From NCBI GenBank assembly GCA_900550815.1, contig URTW01000076.1, positions 1-9,152 on the forward strand: DNA of 9,152 nt, read 5' to 3'. The notes under the pieces were generated by a model that saw nothing but the letters and a program-made list of their open reading frames with translations, had not been told where the DNA came from and did no database searches. Below, piece after piece: positions 1-8,188 of this stretch (the stretch's first letter is position 1; every line of letters begins with the position of its first letter). This stretch comes from an uncultured Collinsella sp. GTDB taxonomy: Bacteria > Actinomycetota > Coriobacteriia > Coriobacteriales > Coriobacteriaceae. The position numbers were made by a program, and so were the translations under genes.

Positions 1-30
1 ACCGCCGAGATCATCACCCTCACGGGCAAC

Positions 31-36
31 GTCTCT
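31..36 (+). other. Apparent frameshift (one base missing) in gltB
   Basis: Frame 1 reads TAEIITLTGNV up to base 33, and frame 3 reads WIRAREPNLYSPV from base 36. In GltB the pattern is AEINT-[IL]-x-GN-x-x-W-x-RAR, with one residue between GNV and W. Here only two bases (34-35) separate GTC from TGG, so one base appears to be missing. The usually conserved Asn of EINT is also replaced by Ile (ATC ATC ACC). Only 35 bases of context are visible, so this rests on recognising the motif. Confidence 0.7.
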
Positions 37-2387
37 GGATCCGCGCCCGCGAGCCCAATCTGTACAGCCCCGTGCTGCAGCACGATCTTGAGCGTGTGAT
101 GCCCATCATCAACCGCGAGGGTTCCGACTCCGCGATTCTGGACAACGTGCTCGAGTTTTTGGTCATGAACGGCCGTCCGCTCACTCGTGCCGCGTCCATG
201 CTGTTGCCCGAGCCGTGGGACCACAACGACAGCCTGAGTGAGGAGCGCCGCGCCTACGACGCTTACCAGTCCATGCTCATGGAGCCGTGGGATGGCCCGG
301 CGGCCATCGCCTTTACCGACGGTCGCACGCTGGGTGCCGCCCTCGACCGTAACGGCCTGCGTCCCGCCCGCTACTATGTGACGCGCGACGGTCGCTTTAT
401 GCTGGCAAGCGAGGTGGGCACCATCGAGGTGAGCCCCGAGAACATCCTGACGAGCGGCTGTCTGGGACCGGGCCAGATGCTCGAGGTCGATTTTGCCCGC
501 GGCCGCGTCATCTACAACGACGAGCTGCGCGCCCGTTACGCCAAGGAAAAGCCCTATCGCGACTGGATCGCCGAAGAGACGCTGACCGTCGACGCGCTCG
601 ACAAGCCCGTCGCGCCCACGCCCGCCGAGGACGCCGAGGTGCCCGCCGCCGTGCGCATGGCCAAGCTCGGGTATCACTGGGATGATGTTGACGAAGTCGT
701 GCGTCCCATGGCCCAGCAGGGCAAGGCACCGCTCGCTTCGATGGGCATCGACGCGCCGCTGGCCTGCCTGTCCAAGAAGACGCGCTCGATCTTTGACTAC
801 TTCTATCAGCTGTTCGCCCAGGTCACGCACCCGCCGATCGACGCCCTTCGCGAGCATATGGTCACCTCGACCACGCTCTACCTGGGCAACCACGGCAACC
901 TGCTCGAGGACTCCCGTACGGCCTGCCAGCTGGTGCGCCTGGAGCGCCCGCTGCTGAGCGAGGAGGAGTTTGACCGCATCTGCGCCATCGACCGCGTGGG
1001 CTTTAAGACCCGCCGTTTCCGTGCCGTTTACCGTCGCGATGCCGGCGAGGGCGCGCTGCAGGCTGCGCGCAAGCAGCTTGCAGAGGACGTGGAGGCCGCG
1101 GTCCGCGACGGCGGGAACATCGTGGTGTTGAGCGATCGCGCCGGAGCGGGCGAGGTGCCCGTGCCGTCGCTGCTCGCCGTGGGCTGCGTGCACAACCACC
1201 TGATCCGCGCCGGCGTGCGTACCTTTGCCGATATCGTGGTGGAGTGCGGCGACGCCGTGTCCCCGCACGACTTTGCGGCACTGGTGGGCTACTCCGCGAG
1301 CGGCATCTATCCGTACAACGCACATGCGTGCATCCGCGATCTGGCGGCACACGGCGACCTGGACGTGACGGCCGAGCAGGGCATCGCCAACTACCCCAAG
1401 GCTGCGACCGCCGGCATCGTCTCCATCATGTCCAAGATGGGCATCTCCACGGTGCAGAGCTACCACTCCGCGCAGATCTTCGAGGCCGTGGGCTTCACTC
1501 CGGAGTTCGTCAACGCGTACTTCGCCGGCACGGTGAGCCGTGTGGGCGGTATGGGTGTCGAGGACGTTGAGCGCGAGCAGAATGAGCGCTATGACGCTGC
1601 ACTTGCCATCCTTAAGAGCCCGGCTCCCGATCAGCTGCCCACGCTGGGTCTGACCAAGTGGCGCCCGCTCGGCGGCGAGGATCACCTTATCGACCCGCAG
1701 ACCGTCTACCTGCTGCAGACCGCCTGCCGCGAGGACAGCTACGACACCTTTAAGGAGTACAGCGCCCGCCTGCACCGCACCGGCCGTGCCGTGCGCCTGC
1801 GTGACCTGCTGGACTTTAATGCCAACGGTCGCACGCCGGTTTCGCTCGACGAGGTGGAGCCCGCGCTCAACATCGTCCGCCGCTTTAACACCGGCGCCAT
1901 GTCGTACGGCTCCATCAGCAAGGAAGCACACGAGTGCATGGCCATCGCCATGAACCGCCTGCACGGCCGTTCCAACTCGGGCGAGGGCGGCGAGGACCCG
2001 CGTCGCGAGACCCCGCTGGCTAACGGTGACTCCAAGAATTCCGCCATCAAGCAGGTGGCAAGCGCGCGCTTTGGCGTGACGAGCCGCTACCTGTGCAGCG
2101 CCTTCGAGATTCAGATCAAGATGGCCCAGGGCGCCAAGCCCGGCGAGGGCGGCCACCTGCCCGGCAAGAAGGTCTACCCCTGGATCGCCGAGGTCCGTCA
2201 GTCCACGCCCGGCATCGGCCTGATCTCGCCTCCGCCGCACCACGACATCTACTCCATCGAGGACCTGGCGGAGCTTATCTTCGATCTTAAGAACGCCAAC
2301 CCCGGCGCACGCGTGTCGGTCAAGCTGGTCAGCGAGGCCGGCGTCGGCACCATCGCCACCGGTGTGGCCAAGGGTGCCGCCGACTAG
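36..2387 (+). CDS. gltB: GltB fragment A: end of amidotransferase domain, central domain, first half of FMN synthase domain
   Basis: This open segment is in frame 3 and is closed by TAG at 2385-2387. Counting from the GTG at 72 as residue 1, residues 1-170 are the end of the class II glutamine amidotransferase domain (REGSDS at 16-20, EPWDGPAAIAFTDG at 71-84, LDRNGLRPARY at 91-101). Residues about 230-520 are the central domain (LSKKTRSIFDYFYQLFAQ, THPPIDALRE, LGNHGNLL). From about 590 the FMN-binding synthase barrel begins (TGAMSYGSISKEAH at 607-620, NSGEGGED at 635-642, KPGEGGHLPG at 689-698, SPPPHHDIYSIEDL at 719-732). It breaks off at GVAKGAAD, just before the strand normally reading ISGHDGG. 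The GTG at 72 is an internal valine codon: homology extends upstream to about base 36, so it is not a true start. Alone the fragment lacks half the barrel and the iron-sulphur site and should be inactive. Confidence 0.85.
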   Translation, partial: WIRAREPNLYSPVLQHDLERVMPIINREGSDSAILDNVLEFLVMNGRPLTRAASMLLPEPWDHNDSLSEERRAYDAYQSMLMEPWDGPAAIAFTDGRTLGAALDRNGLRPARYYVTRDGRFMLASEVGTIEVSPENILTSGCLGPGQMLEVDFARGRVIYNDELRARYAKEKPYRDWIAEETLTVDALDKPVAPTPAEDAEVPAAVRMAKLGYHWDDVDEVVRPMAQQGKAPLASMGIDAPLACLSKKTRSIFDYFYQLFAQVTHPPIDALREHMVTSTTLYLGNHGNLLEDSRTACQLVRLERPLLSEEEFDRICAIDRVGFKTRRFRAVYRRDAGEGALQAARKQLAEDVEAAVRDGGNIVVLSDRAGAGEVPVPSLLAVGCVHNHLIRAGVRTFADIVVECGDAVSPHDFAALVGYSASGIYPYNAHACIRDLAAHGDLDVTAEQGIANYPKAATAGIVSIMSKMGISTVQSYHSAQIFEAVGFTPEFVNAYFAGTVSRVGGMGVEDVEREQNERYDAALAILKSPAPDQLPTLGLTKWRPLGGEDHLIDPQTVYLLQTACREDSYDTFKEYSARLHRTGRAVRLRDLLDFNANGRTPVSLDEVEPALNIVRRFNTGAMSYGSISKEAHECMAIAMNRLHGRSNSGEGGEDPRRETPLANGDSKNSAIKQVASARFGVTSRYLCSAFEIQIKMAQGAKPGEGGHLPGKKVYPWIAEVRQSTPGIGLISPPPHHDIYSIEDLAELIFDLKNANPGARVSVKLVSEAGVGTIATGVAKGAAD
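2385..2387 (+). other. In-frame amber codon interrupting gltB
   Basis: TAG sits between GCC GAC and ATC TTG ATC AGC GGC. The reading frame before and after is identical (both frame 3), and the flanking peptides GVAKGAAD and ILISGHNGGSG join into the continuous GltB motif GVAK-x-x-AD-x-[IV]-x-[IV]-[SA]-G-[HY]-[DN]-GG. TAG is one substitution away from TAC/TAT (Tyr), AAG (Lys), CAG (Gln), GAG (Glu), TTG (Leu) and others, so a point mutation explains it. No hairpin or unusual context suggesting programmed readthrough is obvious just downstream. Confidence 0.85.
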
Positions 2388-2390
2388 ATC

Positions 2391-3935
2391 TTGATCAGCG
2401 GCCACAACGGCGGCTCCGGTGCGGCGGCGCGCGATTCGATCTGGCACGCCGGGCTGCCGCTGGAGCTTGGCCTTGCCGAGGCCCAGCAGACGCTGCTGCA
2501 AAACGGCCTGCGCTCACGCGTGGTGCTCGAGGCCGATGGCAAGCTCATGGACGGCACCGATGTTGCCGTCGCCTGCCTGCTGGGTGCCGAGGAGTTTGGC
2601 TTTGCGACCATGCCGCTCATCTCCATGGGCTGCCTCATGCAGCGCGACTGCCAGCAGGATACCTGCCCGGCCGGCATCGCTACGCAAAACTGCCGCCTGC
2701 GTCGCGGCTTCCGCGGCAAGCCCGAGCACGTAGAGCACTTTATGCTCTTTGTTGCCGAGCAGTTGCGCGAGGTCATGGCGAGTCTGGGCTTCCGCACCGT
2801 CGACGAGATGGTCGGCCATCCCGAGTGCTTGCGCCAGATCGAGGTCCCGGGCAACCGCAAGGCCAACCTGCTGGATCTGTCGCCCGTGCTGGCGAGCGCG
2901 ACCTGCGAGATCGGTGCGCATATTCCGGGCGCCGACGGTCGCCACATCCTGCCCCAGATGGCTGCGGACAGCGAGCTCGACAAGACGCTCGACTCCACGT
3001 TGTTTGTGCCCTATACGGCCGATGCCCGTGCGCACCTGCGTCCGATTCGCTTCCGCGCCGATATCGCCAACGTCAACCGCTGCGTGGGCACCATCTTGGG
3101 CAATGCGGTGACCAAGGCGCATCCCGAGGGCCTGCCCGCCGGCTCCATCACCATCGATTGCGATGGTTCGGCCGGTCAGAGCTATGGCGCCTTCCTGCCG
3201 CGCGGCATTACGCTCAACGTGTGCGGCGACGCCAACGACTACTTTGGCAAGGGCCTTTCGGGCGGCGAGGTGTCGGTGCGCCCCAACCCGCATGCGACCT
3301 ACAAGTTCGTTGAGAACATCATCGTGGGTAACGTTGCGGGCTTTGGCGCTTCGAGCGGCCGCGGCTTCATTAACGGCCTGGCCGGCCAGCGCTTTGGCGT
3401 ACGCAACTCCGGTGCCACGGTGGTGGTCGAGGGCTGCGGCAACCATGGCTGCGAGTACATGACGGGAGGTCTGGCGCTCATCCTGGGCGAGGTCGGGCAG
3501 AACTTCGCCGCCGGCATGACGGGCGGCGTGGCTTACGTCTTTGACCAGTACGGCACGCTCGATGCCCGTGTGAACCACGACAGCGTTGAGCTTAAAGCCC
3601 CGACGGCCGGTGAGCTGGCGCAGATTCGTGCGCTCATCCAGGAGCACGTGGACGCGACGCAGAGCCCGCGCGGCATTAAGCTGCTCTACAGCTTTGAGAC
3701 GATGAGCAAGCACTTTGTGAAGGTCATTCCGACCGAGTACGAGCGCGTGCTGGCGATTGTCGCCGCCGCCGAGGCCGTCGGCAAGACGCATGAGCAGGCC
3801 GAGGAGCTGGCGTTTGACATTGTGACCGGTCGCGCCGACGCCGCCGATGTCGCTCGCTTTGATGTGGCGGGTGGTGTCGCTGGCGCTGTGCCCGCCGCCG
3901 CCAGCTCTGTTGCTTCGACCAAGAAGGAGGCGTAA
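2391..3935 (+). CDS. gltB: GltB fragment B: second half of FMN synthase domain, 3Fe-4S motif and GXGXG domain
   Basis: This segment continues GltB in the same frame after the amber codon. With the TTG at 2391 as residue 1, it opens with ISGHNGGSGA, the phosphate/FMN-binding part of the barrel. The 3Fe-4S ligands follow in the family spacing C-x5-C-x4-C at Cys81, Cys87 and Cys92 (CLMQRDCQQDTC). Residues about 215-430 form the C-terminal beta-helical GXGXG domain, with glycine-rich repeats such as GNVAGFGASSGRGFINGLAGQ (split around 313-333) and GNHGCEYMTGG (350-360). The tail from about 465 is alanine-rich and poorly conserved. The TTG is unlikely to be a real start: it is an internal leucine codon, and the nearest purine run (AAGGG, 2370-2374) is about 16 bases upstream, too far for a ribosome binding site. 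The TAA stop lies within the gltD leader. Confidence 0.85.
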   Translation: MISGHNGGSGAAARDSIWHAGLPLELGLAEAQQTLLQNGLRSRVVLEADGKLMDGTDVAVACLLGAEEFGFATMPLISMGCLMQRDCQQDTCPAGIATQNCRLRRGFRGKPEHVEHFMLFVAEQLREVMASLGFRTVDEMVGHPECLRQIEVPGNRKANLLDLSPVLASATCEIGAHIPGADGRHILPQMAADSELDKTLDSTLFVPYTADARAHLRPIRFRADIANVNRCVGTILGNAVTKAHPEGLPAGSITIDCDGSAGQSYGAFLPRGITLNVCGDANDYFGKGLSGGEVSVRPNPHATYKFVENIIVGNVAGFGASSGRGFINGLAGQRFGVRNSGATVVVEGCGNHGCEYMTGGLALILGEVGQNFAAGMTGGVAYVFDQYGTLDARVNHDSVELKAPTAGELAQIRALIQEHVDATQSPRGIKLLYSFETMSKHFVKVIPTEYERVLAIVAAAEAVGKTHEQAEELAFDIVTGRADAADVARFDVAGGVAGAVPAAASSVASTKKEA

Positions 3936-3940
3936 GTGCC

Positions 3941-5422
<1,482 letters not shown>

Positions 5423-5439
5423 AGTAGTTATTTAAGAAC

Positions 5440-5480
5440 GTCCCCAATGACTAGTCAATTTTTGTCTAGTCGTTGGGGAC
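5440..5480. repeat. GTCCCC-ended palindrome (REP-like), 15-bp stem
   Basis: GTCCCCAATGACTAG (5440-5454) pairs with CTAGTCGTTGGGGAC (5466-5480) across an 11-base loop containing TTTTT. Fourteen pairs are Watson-Crick and one is T-G. It starts 17 bases after the gltD stop. The first ten bases, GTCCCCAATG, recur at 8759-8768 at the edge of the palindrome between the two minus-strand genes, which suggests a dispersed intergenic repeat family. It could also slow or end gltBD transcription, though no T-run follows the stem. Confidence 0.75.
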
Positions 5481-5645
5481 ACTCTTTGTGAGCGATTTGC
5501 CCGTTTGTCGACGCGCGAGTGTCCATTCGGCGTCTTCTTGAGCTGTGGCGCTCTGCTGTTTCTGTGATGGCCGGGGGCGCTTGGCTCAAAAGGACGGGTT
5601 GGCTGTCTATGTTTACCTGCGGTTTTGTTGCGGTGCGCATTTTCG

Positions 5646-5681
5646 GTCAAGCTTTTCGTCAAGTGTTTGGTCAACATCTGG
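5646..5681. repeat. Three degenerate 12-base tandem repeats
   Basis: GTCAAGCTTTTC, GTCAAGTGTTTG and GTCAACATCTGG follow each other exactly, all beginning GTCAA. They lie about 95 bases before the start of the next gene. They could be a regulator site array in its promoter region or chance similarity; the third copy is weak. Confidence 0.4.
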
Positions 5682-5775
5682 TTTGCAGCCGGAGGCCTAT
5701 TTTGCCCGCGCTGGTCGTGGCCGACCACCCTCCTCGTAAGCTCAAATTGAGGTCCATCAGTTTGAGGAGGATGCC

Positions 5776-6483
5776 ATGACTGACCACGCTTTGGACCGAG
5801 CGCAGCTAGCCGAAGCCGTCGGCAACGATATTGCCGACATGGCCCATTTTTGGATGCTGCGGAAGTTCCAGTTTTTGGAGCCGGCGCGCGAACAGTTCGA
5901 GATCATTGTCGACCCGTGGCTCAGCTATTGCACCGAGCCTTCGCAAAACGAAATCATGGCCTACAACATGGCGTTTACCGATTGGCTGCTCTTAGCGCGC
6001 CCCCATCGCCATGACAAGACGCTGCTCGAGCTGTATGTTGACGAGCCGCCGGCATCGCTTTCGCCTGCCTCGCTCAAGCGGCTCGAGCAGGTACGCGACA
6101 CGCAGTATTTCTCGCGCTTTGGCATTTTGGACAAGGATCCTGCGAACGGCATGGTTGCGCTGAAGGATACGCGCGCCGACCGTCGCTTTGATGTCTACGA
6201 CCCGCATATCGTGCAAAAGGAGCATTGGAGCGACGGAGCGATTGCGGTGCGCCTCGCCTGCGTCGACGATGTCTGGCTGACGGCAGGACAACTCTATCTG
6301 TATGACATCGCACGCCTGAGTGACACGGCGGTCGATGGGCCTGGTGCGGTGCATCCGGAGGACCTGCAGGATGGCTTTGACACCTCGTGCATCAGTTTCT
6401 TCTTGCGTCTGGTCCGCGACATCATGGGCGCCCAGGGGCGGTACGTGAAGTCGCTTAACATCTACGAGCAGGAGTGGGAGTAG
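5776..6483 (+). CDS. Conserved-looking hypothetical protein, 235 residues, acidic and soluble
   Basis: I do not recognise the family with confidence. The start is well supported: GAGGAGG (5764-5770) sits five bases before the ATG, and codon use matches the neighbours throughout. No signal peptide, membrane helix or cysteine cluster is visible, so it is probably cytoplasmic. The first 110 residues look helical and aromatic-rich (HFWMLRKFQFLEPAREQF at 24-41, AFTDWLLLARPHRHDKTLLELYVDE split around 66-90). Residues about 111-178 look like a compact beta domain (FGILDKDPANGMVALKDTR, RFDVYD, GAIAVRLACVDDVWLTAGQLYLYD). That rhythm of a short 'activity, tag, gain or loss' strand set loosely resembles domains in SEC-C-associated uncharacterised proteins. 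This comparison is weak. A helical C-terminus follows (FFLRLVRDIMG). It appears monocistronic: long non-coding stretches flank it on both sides. Confidence 0.85.
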   Translation: MTDHALDRAQLAEAVGNDIADMAHFWMLRKFQFLEPAREQFEIIVDPWLSYCTEPSQNEIMAYNMAFTDWLLLARPHRHDKTLLELYVDEPPASLSPASLKRLEQVRDTQYFSRFGILDKDPANGMVALKDTRADRRFDVYDPHIVQKEHWSDGAIAVRLACVDDVWLTAGQLYLYDIARLSDTAVDGPGAVHPEDLQDGFDTSCISFFLRLVRDIMGAQGRYVKSLNIYEQEWE

Positions 6484-6632
6484 GGGATGTGGCTGGTGTC
6501 GCCCTGCTGCCCTGACTTTGTCTCAATCTGTAACGTTTGGCGGCTGTTTGGGCCCGTAACTGTTACAGATCGAGACATTCCCCTGATGTTGCTGGGGTGG
6601 GGCTGCAACGTATTCCGTCCCCCACATCCCCT
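6482..6632. repeat. Outer inverted repeat (11 bp) enclosing an inner palindrome
   Basis: AGGGGATGTGG (6482-6492) and CCACATCCCCT (6622-6632) are perfect reverse complements 129 bases apart. They enclose the inverted repeat at 6519-6577. The left arm overlaps the stop codon of the preceding gene. The nested layout of about 150 bases resembles a small non-autonomous mobile or palindromic element. G-richness of the arms leaves room for coincidence, and no target-site duplication was found. Confidence 0.45.
6519..6577. repeat. 16-base inverted repeat with 27-base loop
   Basis: TGTCTCAATCTGTAAC (6519-6534) and GTTACAGATCGAGACA (6562-6577) match at 15 of 16 positions. A shorter palindrome, GTAACTGTTAC (6556-6566), overlaps the right arm and would compete with the long stem. 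No T-run follows on either strand, so this is not an ordinary terminator. A dispersed intergenic palindrome or a cis-acting RNA or operator is possible. Confidence 0.7.
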
Positions 6633-6655
6633 CGTCCTACCCTTTACCGATATGT

Positions 6656-6686
6656 TCGACTATAGGACGCTGCATTAGGTGATAAT
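6656..6686 (+). promoter_or_regulatory. Weak promoter candidate for the amidohydrolase
   Basis: GATAAT at 6681-6686 is a good -10 match about 40 bases before the ATG. The best upstream element, TCGACT (6656-6661), is a poor -35 and gives a 19-base spacer. Only the -10 is persuasive. Confidence 0.3.
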
Positions 6687-6725
6687 GGACAAATGTTCAT
6701 GTTAATCGTGAGGGAGGAGCTCGAT

Positions 6726-8096
6726 ATGGCGTCTGCTGATCGTTCTACGCTGTTTATCAATGCGACCATTCTGGATGGTTCGGAGCATATGGAGCCGCAA
6801 CCCGATATGGCTGTGACTGTTGAGCGCGGCGTCATCACGTGGATGGGGCCGAGTGCTGTGGCGCAGGCGCCGGCGGGTGCCGAGGTTATCGACCTGGCAG
6901 GTGCGTATCTCATGCCAGGCCTCATCAATATGCATGTGCATCTGTGCGGTTTGGGCAAGCCGGTTTCGGCGGGCGATGCGGGCGCGCTGATGAAGAATCT
7001 CGATAATCCCGTGGGGCGCGCCATCGTGCGCCATATTCTCAAGGGCAGCGCCCAACAACAACTGGCAAGCGGCGTGACCACGGTGCGCGGCGCGGGCGAC
7101 CCACTGTTTGCCGACATCGCCGTTCGTAATGCTATCGATGCCGGCAAGTATCAAGGTCCTCGCCTGGTGGCGCCGGGAACGGGCGTCACGGTTCCGGGCG
7201 GCCATGGTGCGGGCTTGTTCGCCCAGGTGGCAAACAGTCCCGCCGAGGCAGCCGAACAGGTGCGCGACCTGTATGCGCGCGGTGCCGACGTCATTAAGCT
7301 GTTCGTAACGGGCGGCGTGTTCGACGCGACCGAGGTGGGCGAGCCGGGCGTGCTGCGTATGCCGGTGGAGGTTGCCGCGGCGGCGTGCAAGGCTGCGCAC
7401 GAGGTGGGCCTGCCGGTTATGGCCCATGTCGAGAGTGCCGAGGGCGTGAAGGCCGCGCTTGAGGCCGGCGTTGACACGATCGAGCACGGTGCCCCGATGA
7501 CTCCTGAGATCTTGGAACTGTACCGCGGCGCCGCGGGCACGCAGCTTGAGGATCGCGCGCCCAGCGTTACCTGCACTATCAGCCCGGCGCTGCCGTTTGT
7601 ATTGCTCGACCCGAAAAAGACCCATTCGACCGATACGCAAAAGAAGAACGGCGACATCGTGTGCTCGGGCATTATCGAGAGCGCCCGTGCCGCACTGGAA
7701 GCTGGCGTTAAGGTGGGCCTGGGCACGGACTCGAGCTGCCCGTTCGTGACGCAGTACGACATGTGGCGTGAGGTGGCCTATTTTGCCAAGCATGTCGGCG
7801 TGAGCAACGCCTTCGCACTGCATACGGCTACGCAAGTCAACGCCGAGCTGCTGGGGCTGGACGGCGAGACTGGCACAATCGAGTGCGGCAAGGCCGCCGA
7901 TATCTTGGTGACGCGCAAGAACCCGCTCGATGACCTGTGCGCACTGCGTGAGCCGACGCACGTGATGTGCCGCGGTGGCCTGGTGCGCAAGCTGAAGGTC
8001 AAGCACATCCCCGAGGTGGACACCGAGCTCGACGCGATTATGGCCATGCCTGCAGAGGCGCTGGCCGAGGAGCTCGCCCGCGACGGCGTGGCATAG
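6726..8096 (+). CDS. Metal-dependent amidohydrolase, imidazolonepropionase/prolidase-like
   Basis: A 456-residue cytoplasmic hydrolase of the amidohydrolase superfamily (TIM barrel with a binuclear metal site and a split beta-sandwich). The metal ligands are visible: His70 and His72 (NMHVHL), Lys191 as the carboxylated bridging lysine (DVIKLFVTGG), His234 (VMAHV), His254 (TIEHGA) and the catalytic Asp335 (GLGTDSS). The N-terminal strand set (LFINATILDG) and the C-terminal GTIECGKAADILV segment (383-395) complete the sandwich. The substrate cannot be read from sequence; relatives with this Lys-type site hydrolyse Xaa-Pro or Xaa-Arg dipeptides or cyclic amides. The start at 6726 is preferred over an in-frame ATG at 6693, because AGGGAGGAG (6711-6719) lies six bases upstream of it and conserved sequence begins only after it. 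It stands alone, followed by two hairpins, so it is probably a single-gene transcript. Confidence 0.92.
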   Translation: MASADRSTLFINATILDGSEHMEPQPDMAVTVERGVITWMGPSAVAQAPAGAEVIDLAGAYLMPGLINMHVHLCGLGKPVSAGDAGALMKNLDNPVGRAIVRHILKGSAQQQLASGVTTVRGAGDPLFADIAVRNAIDAGKYQGPRLVAPGTGVTVPGGHGAGLFAQVANSPAEAAEQVRDLYARGADVIKLFVTGGVFDATEVGEPGVLRMPVEVAAAACKAAHEVGLPVMAHVESAEGVKAALEAGVDTIEHGAPMTPEILELYRGAAGTQLEDRAPSVTCTISPALPFVLLDPKKTHSTDTQKKNGDIVCSGIIESARAALEAGVKVGLGTDSSCPFVTQYDMWREVAYFAKHVGVSNAFALHTATQVNAELLGLDGETGTIECGKAADILVTRKNPLDDLCALREPTHVMCRGGLVRKLKVKHIPEVDTELDAIMAMPAEALAEELARDGVA

Positions 8097-8099
8097 GTG

Positions 8100-8124
8100 T
8101 GACAAAGGGGCAATCCCTTTGTCA
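8100..8124. other. Strong 10-bp hairpin after the amidohydrolase
   Basis: TGACAAAGGG (8100-8109) pairs perfectly with CCCTTTGTCA (8115-8124) around a 5-base loop, four bases after the stop codon. What follows is ATAATC and then an A-run, so on the + strand it lacks a terminator T-run. It may aid RNA 3'-end stability or be another dispersed palindrome. Confidence 0.65.
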
Positions 8125-8130
8125 TAATCA

Positions 8131-8170
8131 AAAAAAGCCGAGGTCTCAGCGCGAGGCCTCGGCTTTTATT
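8131..8170. terminator. Bidirectional intrinsic terminator
   Basis: AAAAGCCGAGGTCTC (8133-8147) pairs with GAGGCCTCGGCTTTT (8153-8167) around loop AGCGC. There are 15 pairs including one T-G. It has an A-run at the left and TTTTATTT at the right, so it can stop transcription from the amidohydrolase (+) and from the zinc-ribbon gene (-), which converge on it. Confidence 0.88.
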
Positions 8171-8188
8171 TGTCCCATGGTATGGCGG

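Larger units (their letters stand above)
1..3935 (+). pseudogene. gltB: Glutamate synthase large subunit (gltB), 5'-partial and apparently disrupted
   Basis: The large (alpha) subunit of GOGAT splits ammonia from glutamine, channels it to an FMN site, and makes glutamate from 2-oxoglutarate with electrons passed from GltD. The window begins inside the class II amidotransferase domain, so the catalytic N-terminal cysteine and roughly the first 200 or more residues lie upstream. Seen directly: GltB-like sequence runs in frame 1 for bases 1-33 (ending in GNV), jumps to frame 3 from about base 36 (WIRARE), then continues to 3935 with a single TAG at 2385-2387. Conserved family blocks flank both breaks, so they look like lesions in one gene rather than gene boundaries. 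Everything else is uninterrupted with normal codon use, which suggests the lesions are recent or are sequencing or assembly errors. The next gene, gltD, starts five bases later and is intact. Identity as gltB is near certain; the pseudogene status is inference. Confidence 0.8.
5423..5775. other. 353-base intergenic region with palindromes and a short tandem repeat
   Basis: No convincing gene lies here; the short open frames lack ribosome binding sites and family features. It contains the strong palindrome at 5440-5480, an alternative 8-base inverted repeat (GGACACTC 5477-5484 with GAGTGTCC 5517-5524) sharing bases with that palindrome, and a degenerate 12-base triple repeat at 5646-5681. It ends in the GAGGAGG ribosome binding site (5764-5770) of the next gene. 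No hairpin followed by a clear T-run closes the gltBD transcript, and I could not pick a convincing promoter for the downstream gene. Confidence 0.6.

Noticed and set aside
2385..2387. Pyrrolysine or programmed recoding at the TAG
   Set aside because: Nothing at this position in GltB calls for a special residue, and no recoding structure is evident; a point mutation or error is simpler. It is not excluded without the genome's tRNA set.
2391..2393. TTG as a genuine start of a separate second protein
   Set aside because: There is no ribosome binding site at proper spacing, and it would start in the middle of a barrel domain.
2514..3791. 425-codon open frame on the minus strand across gltB
   Set aside because: It is antisense to unmistakable GltB sequence; long antisense frames are expected at this GC content and codon bias.
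5519..5779. 86-codon + strand open frame in the gltD downstream gap
   Set aside because: It has no ribosome binding site, overlaps the start of the next gene, and has codon use unlike the neighbours.
6487..6678. 63-codon + strand open frame
   Set aside because: It lies over inverted repeats, has no ribosome binding site and uses atypical codons.
6693..6695. Upstream ATG as start of the amidohydrolase
   Set aside because: The strong AGGGAGGAG lies between it and the ATG at 6726, and the extra 11 residues show no conserved character.
6702..8105. 467-codon minus-strand open frame mirroring the amidohydrolase
   Set aside because: It is a mirror of a gene whose active-site residues are all present on the + strand; the composition is typical of antisense noise.
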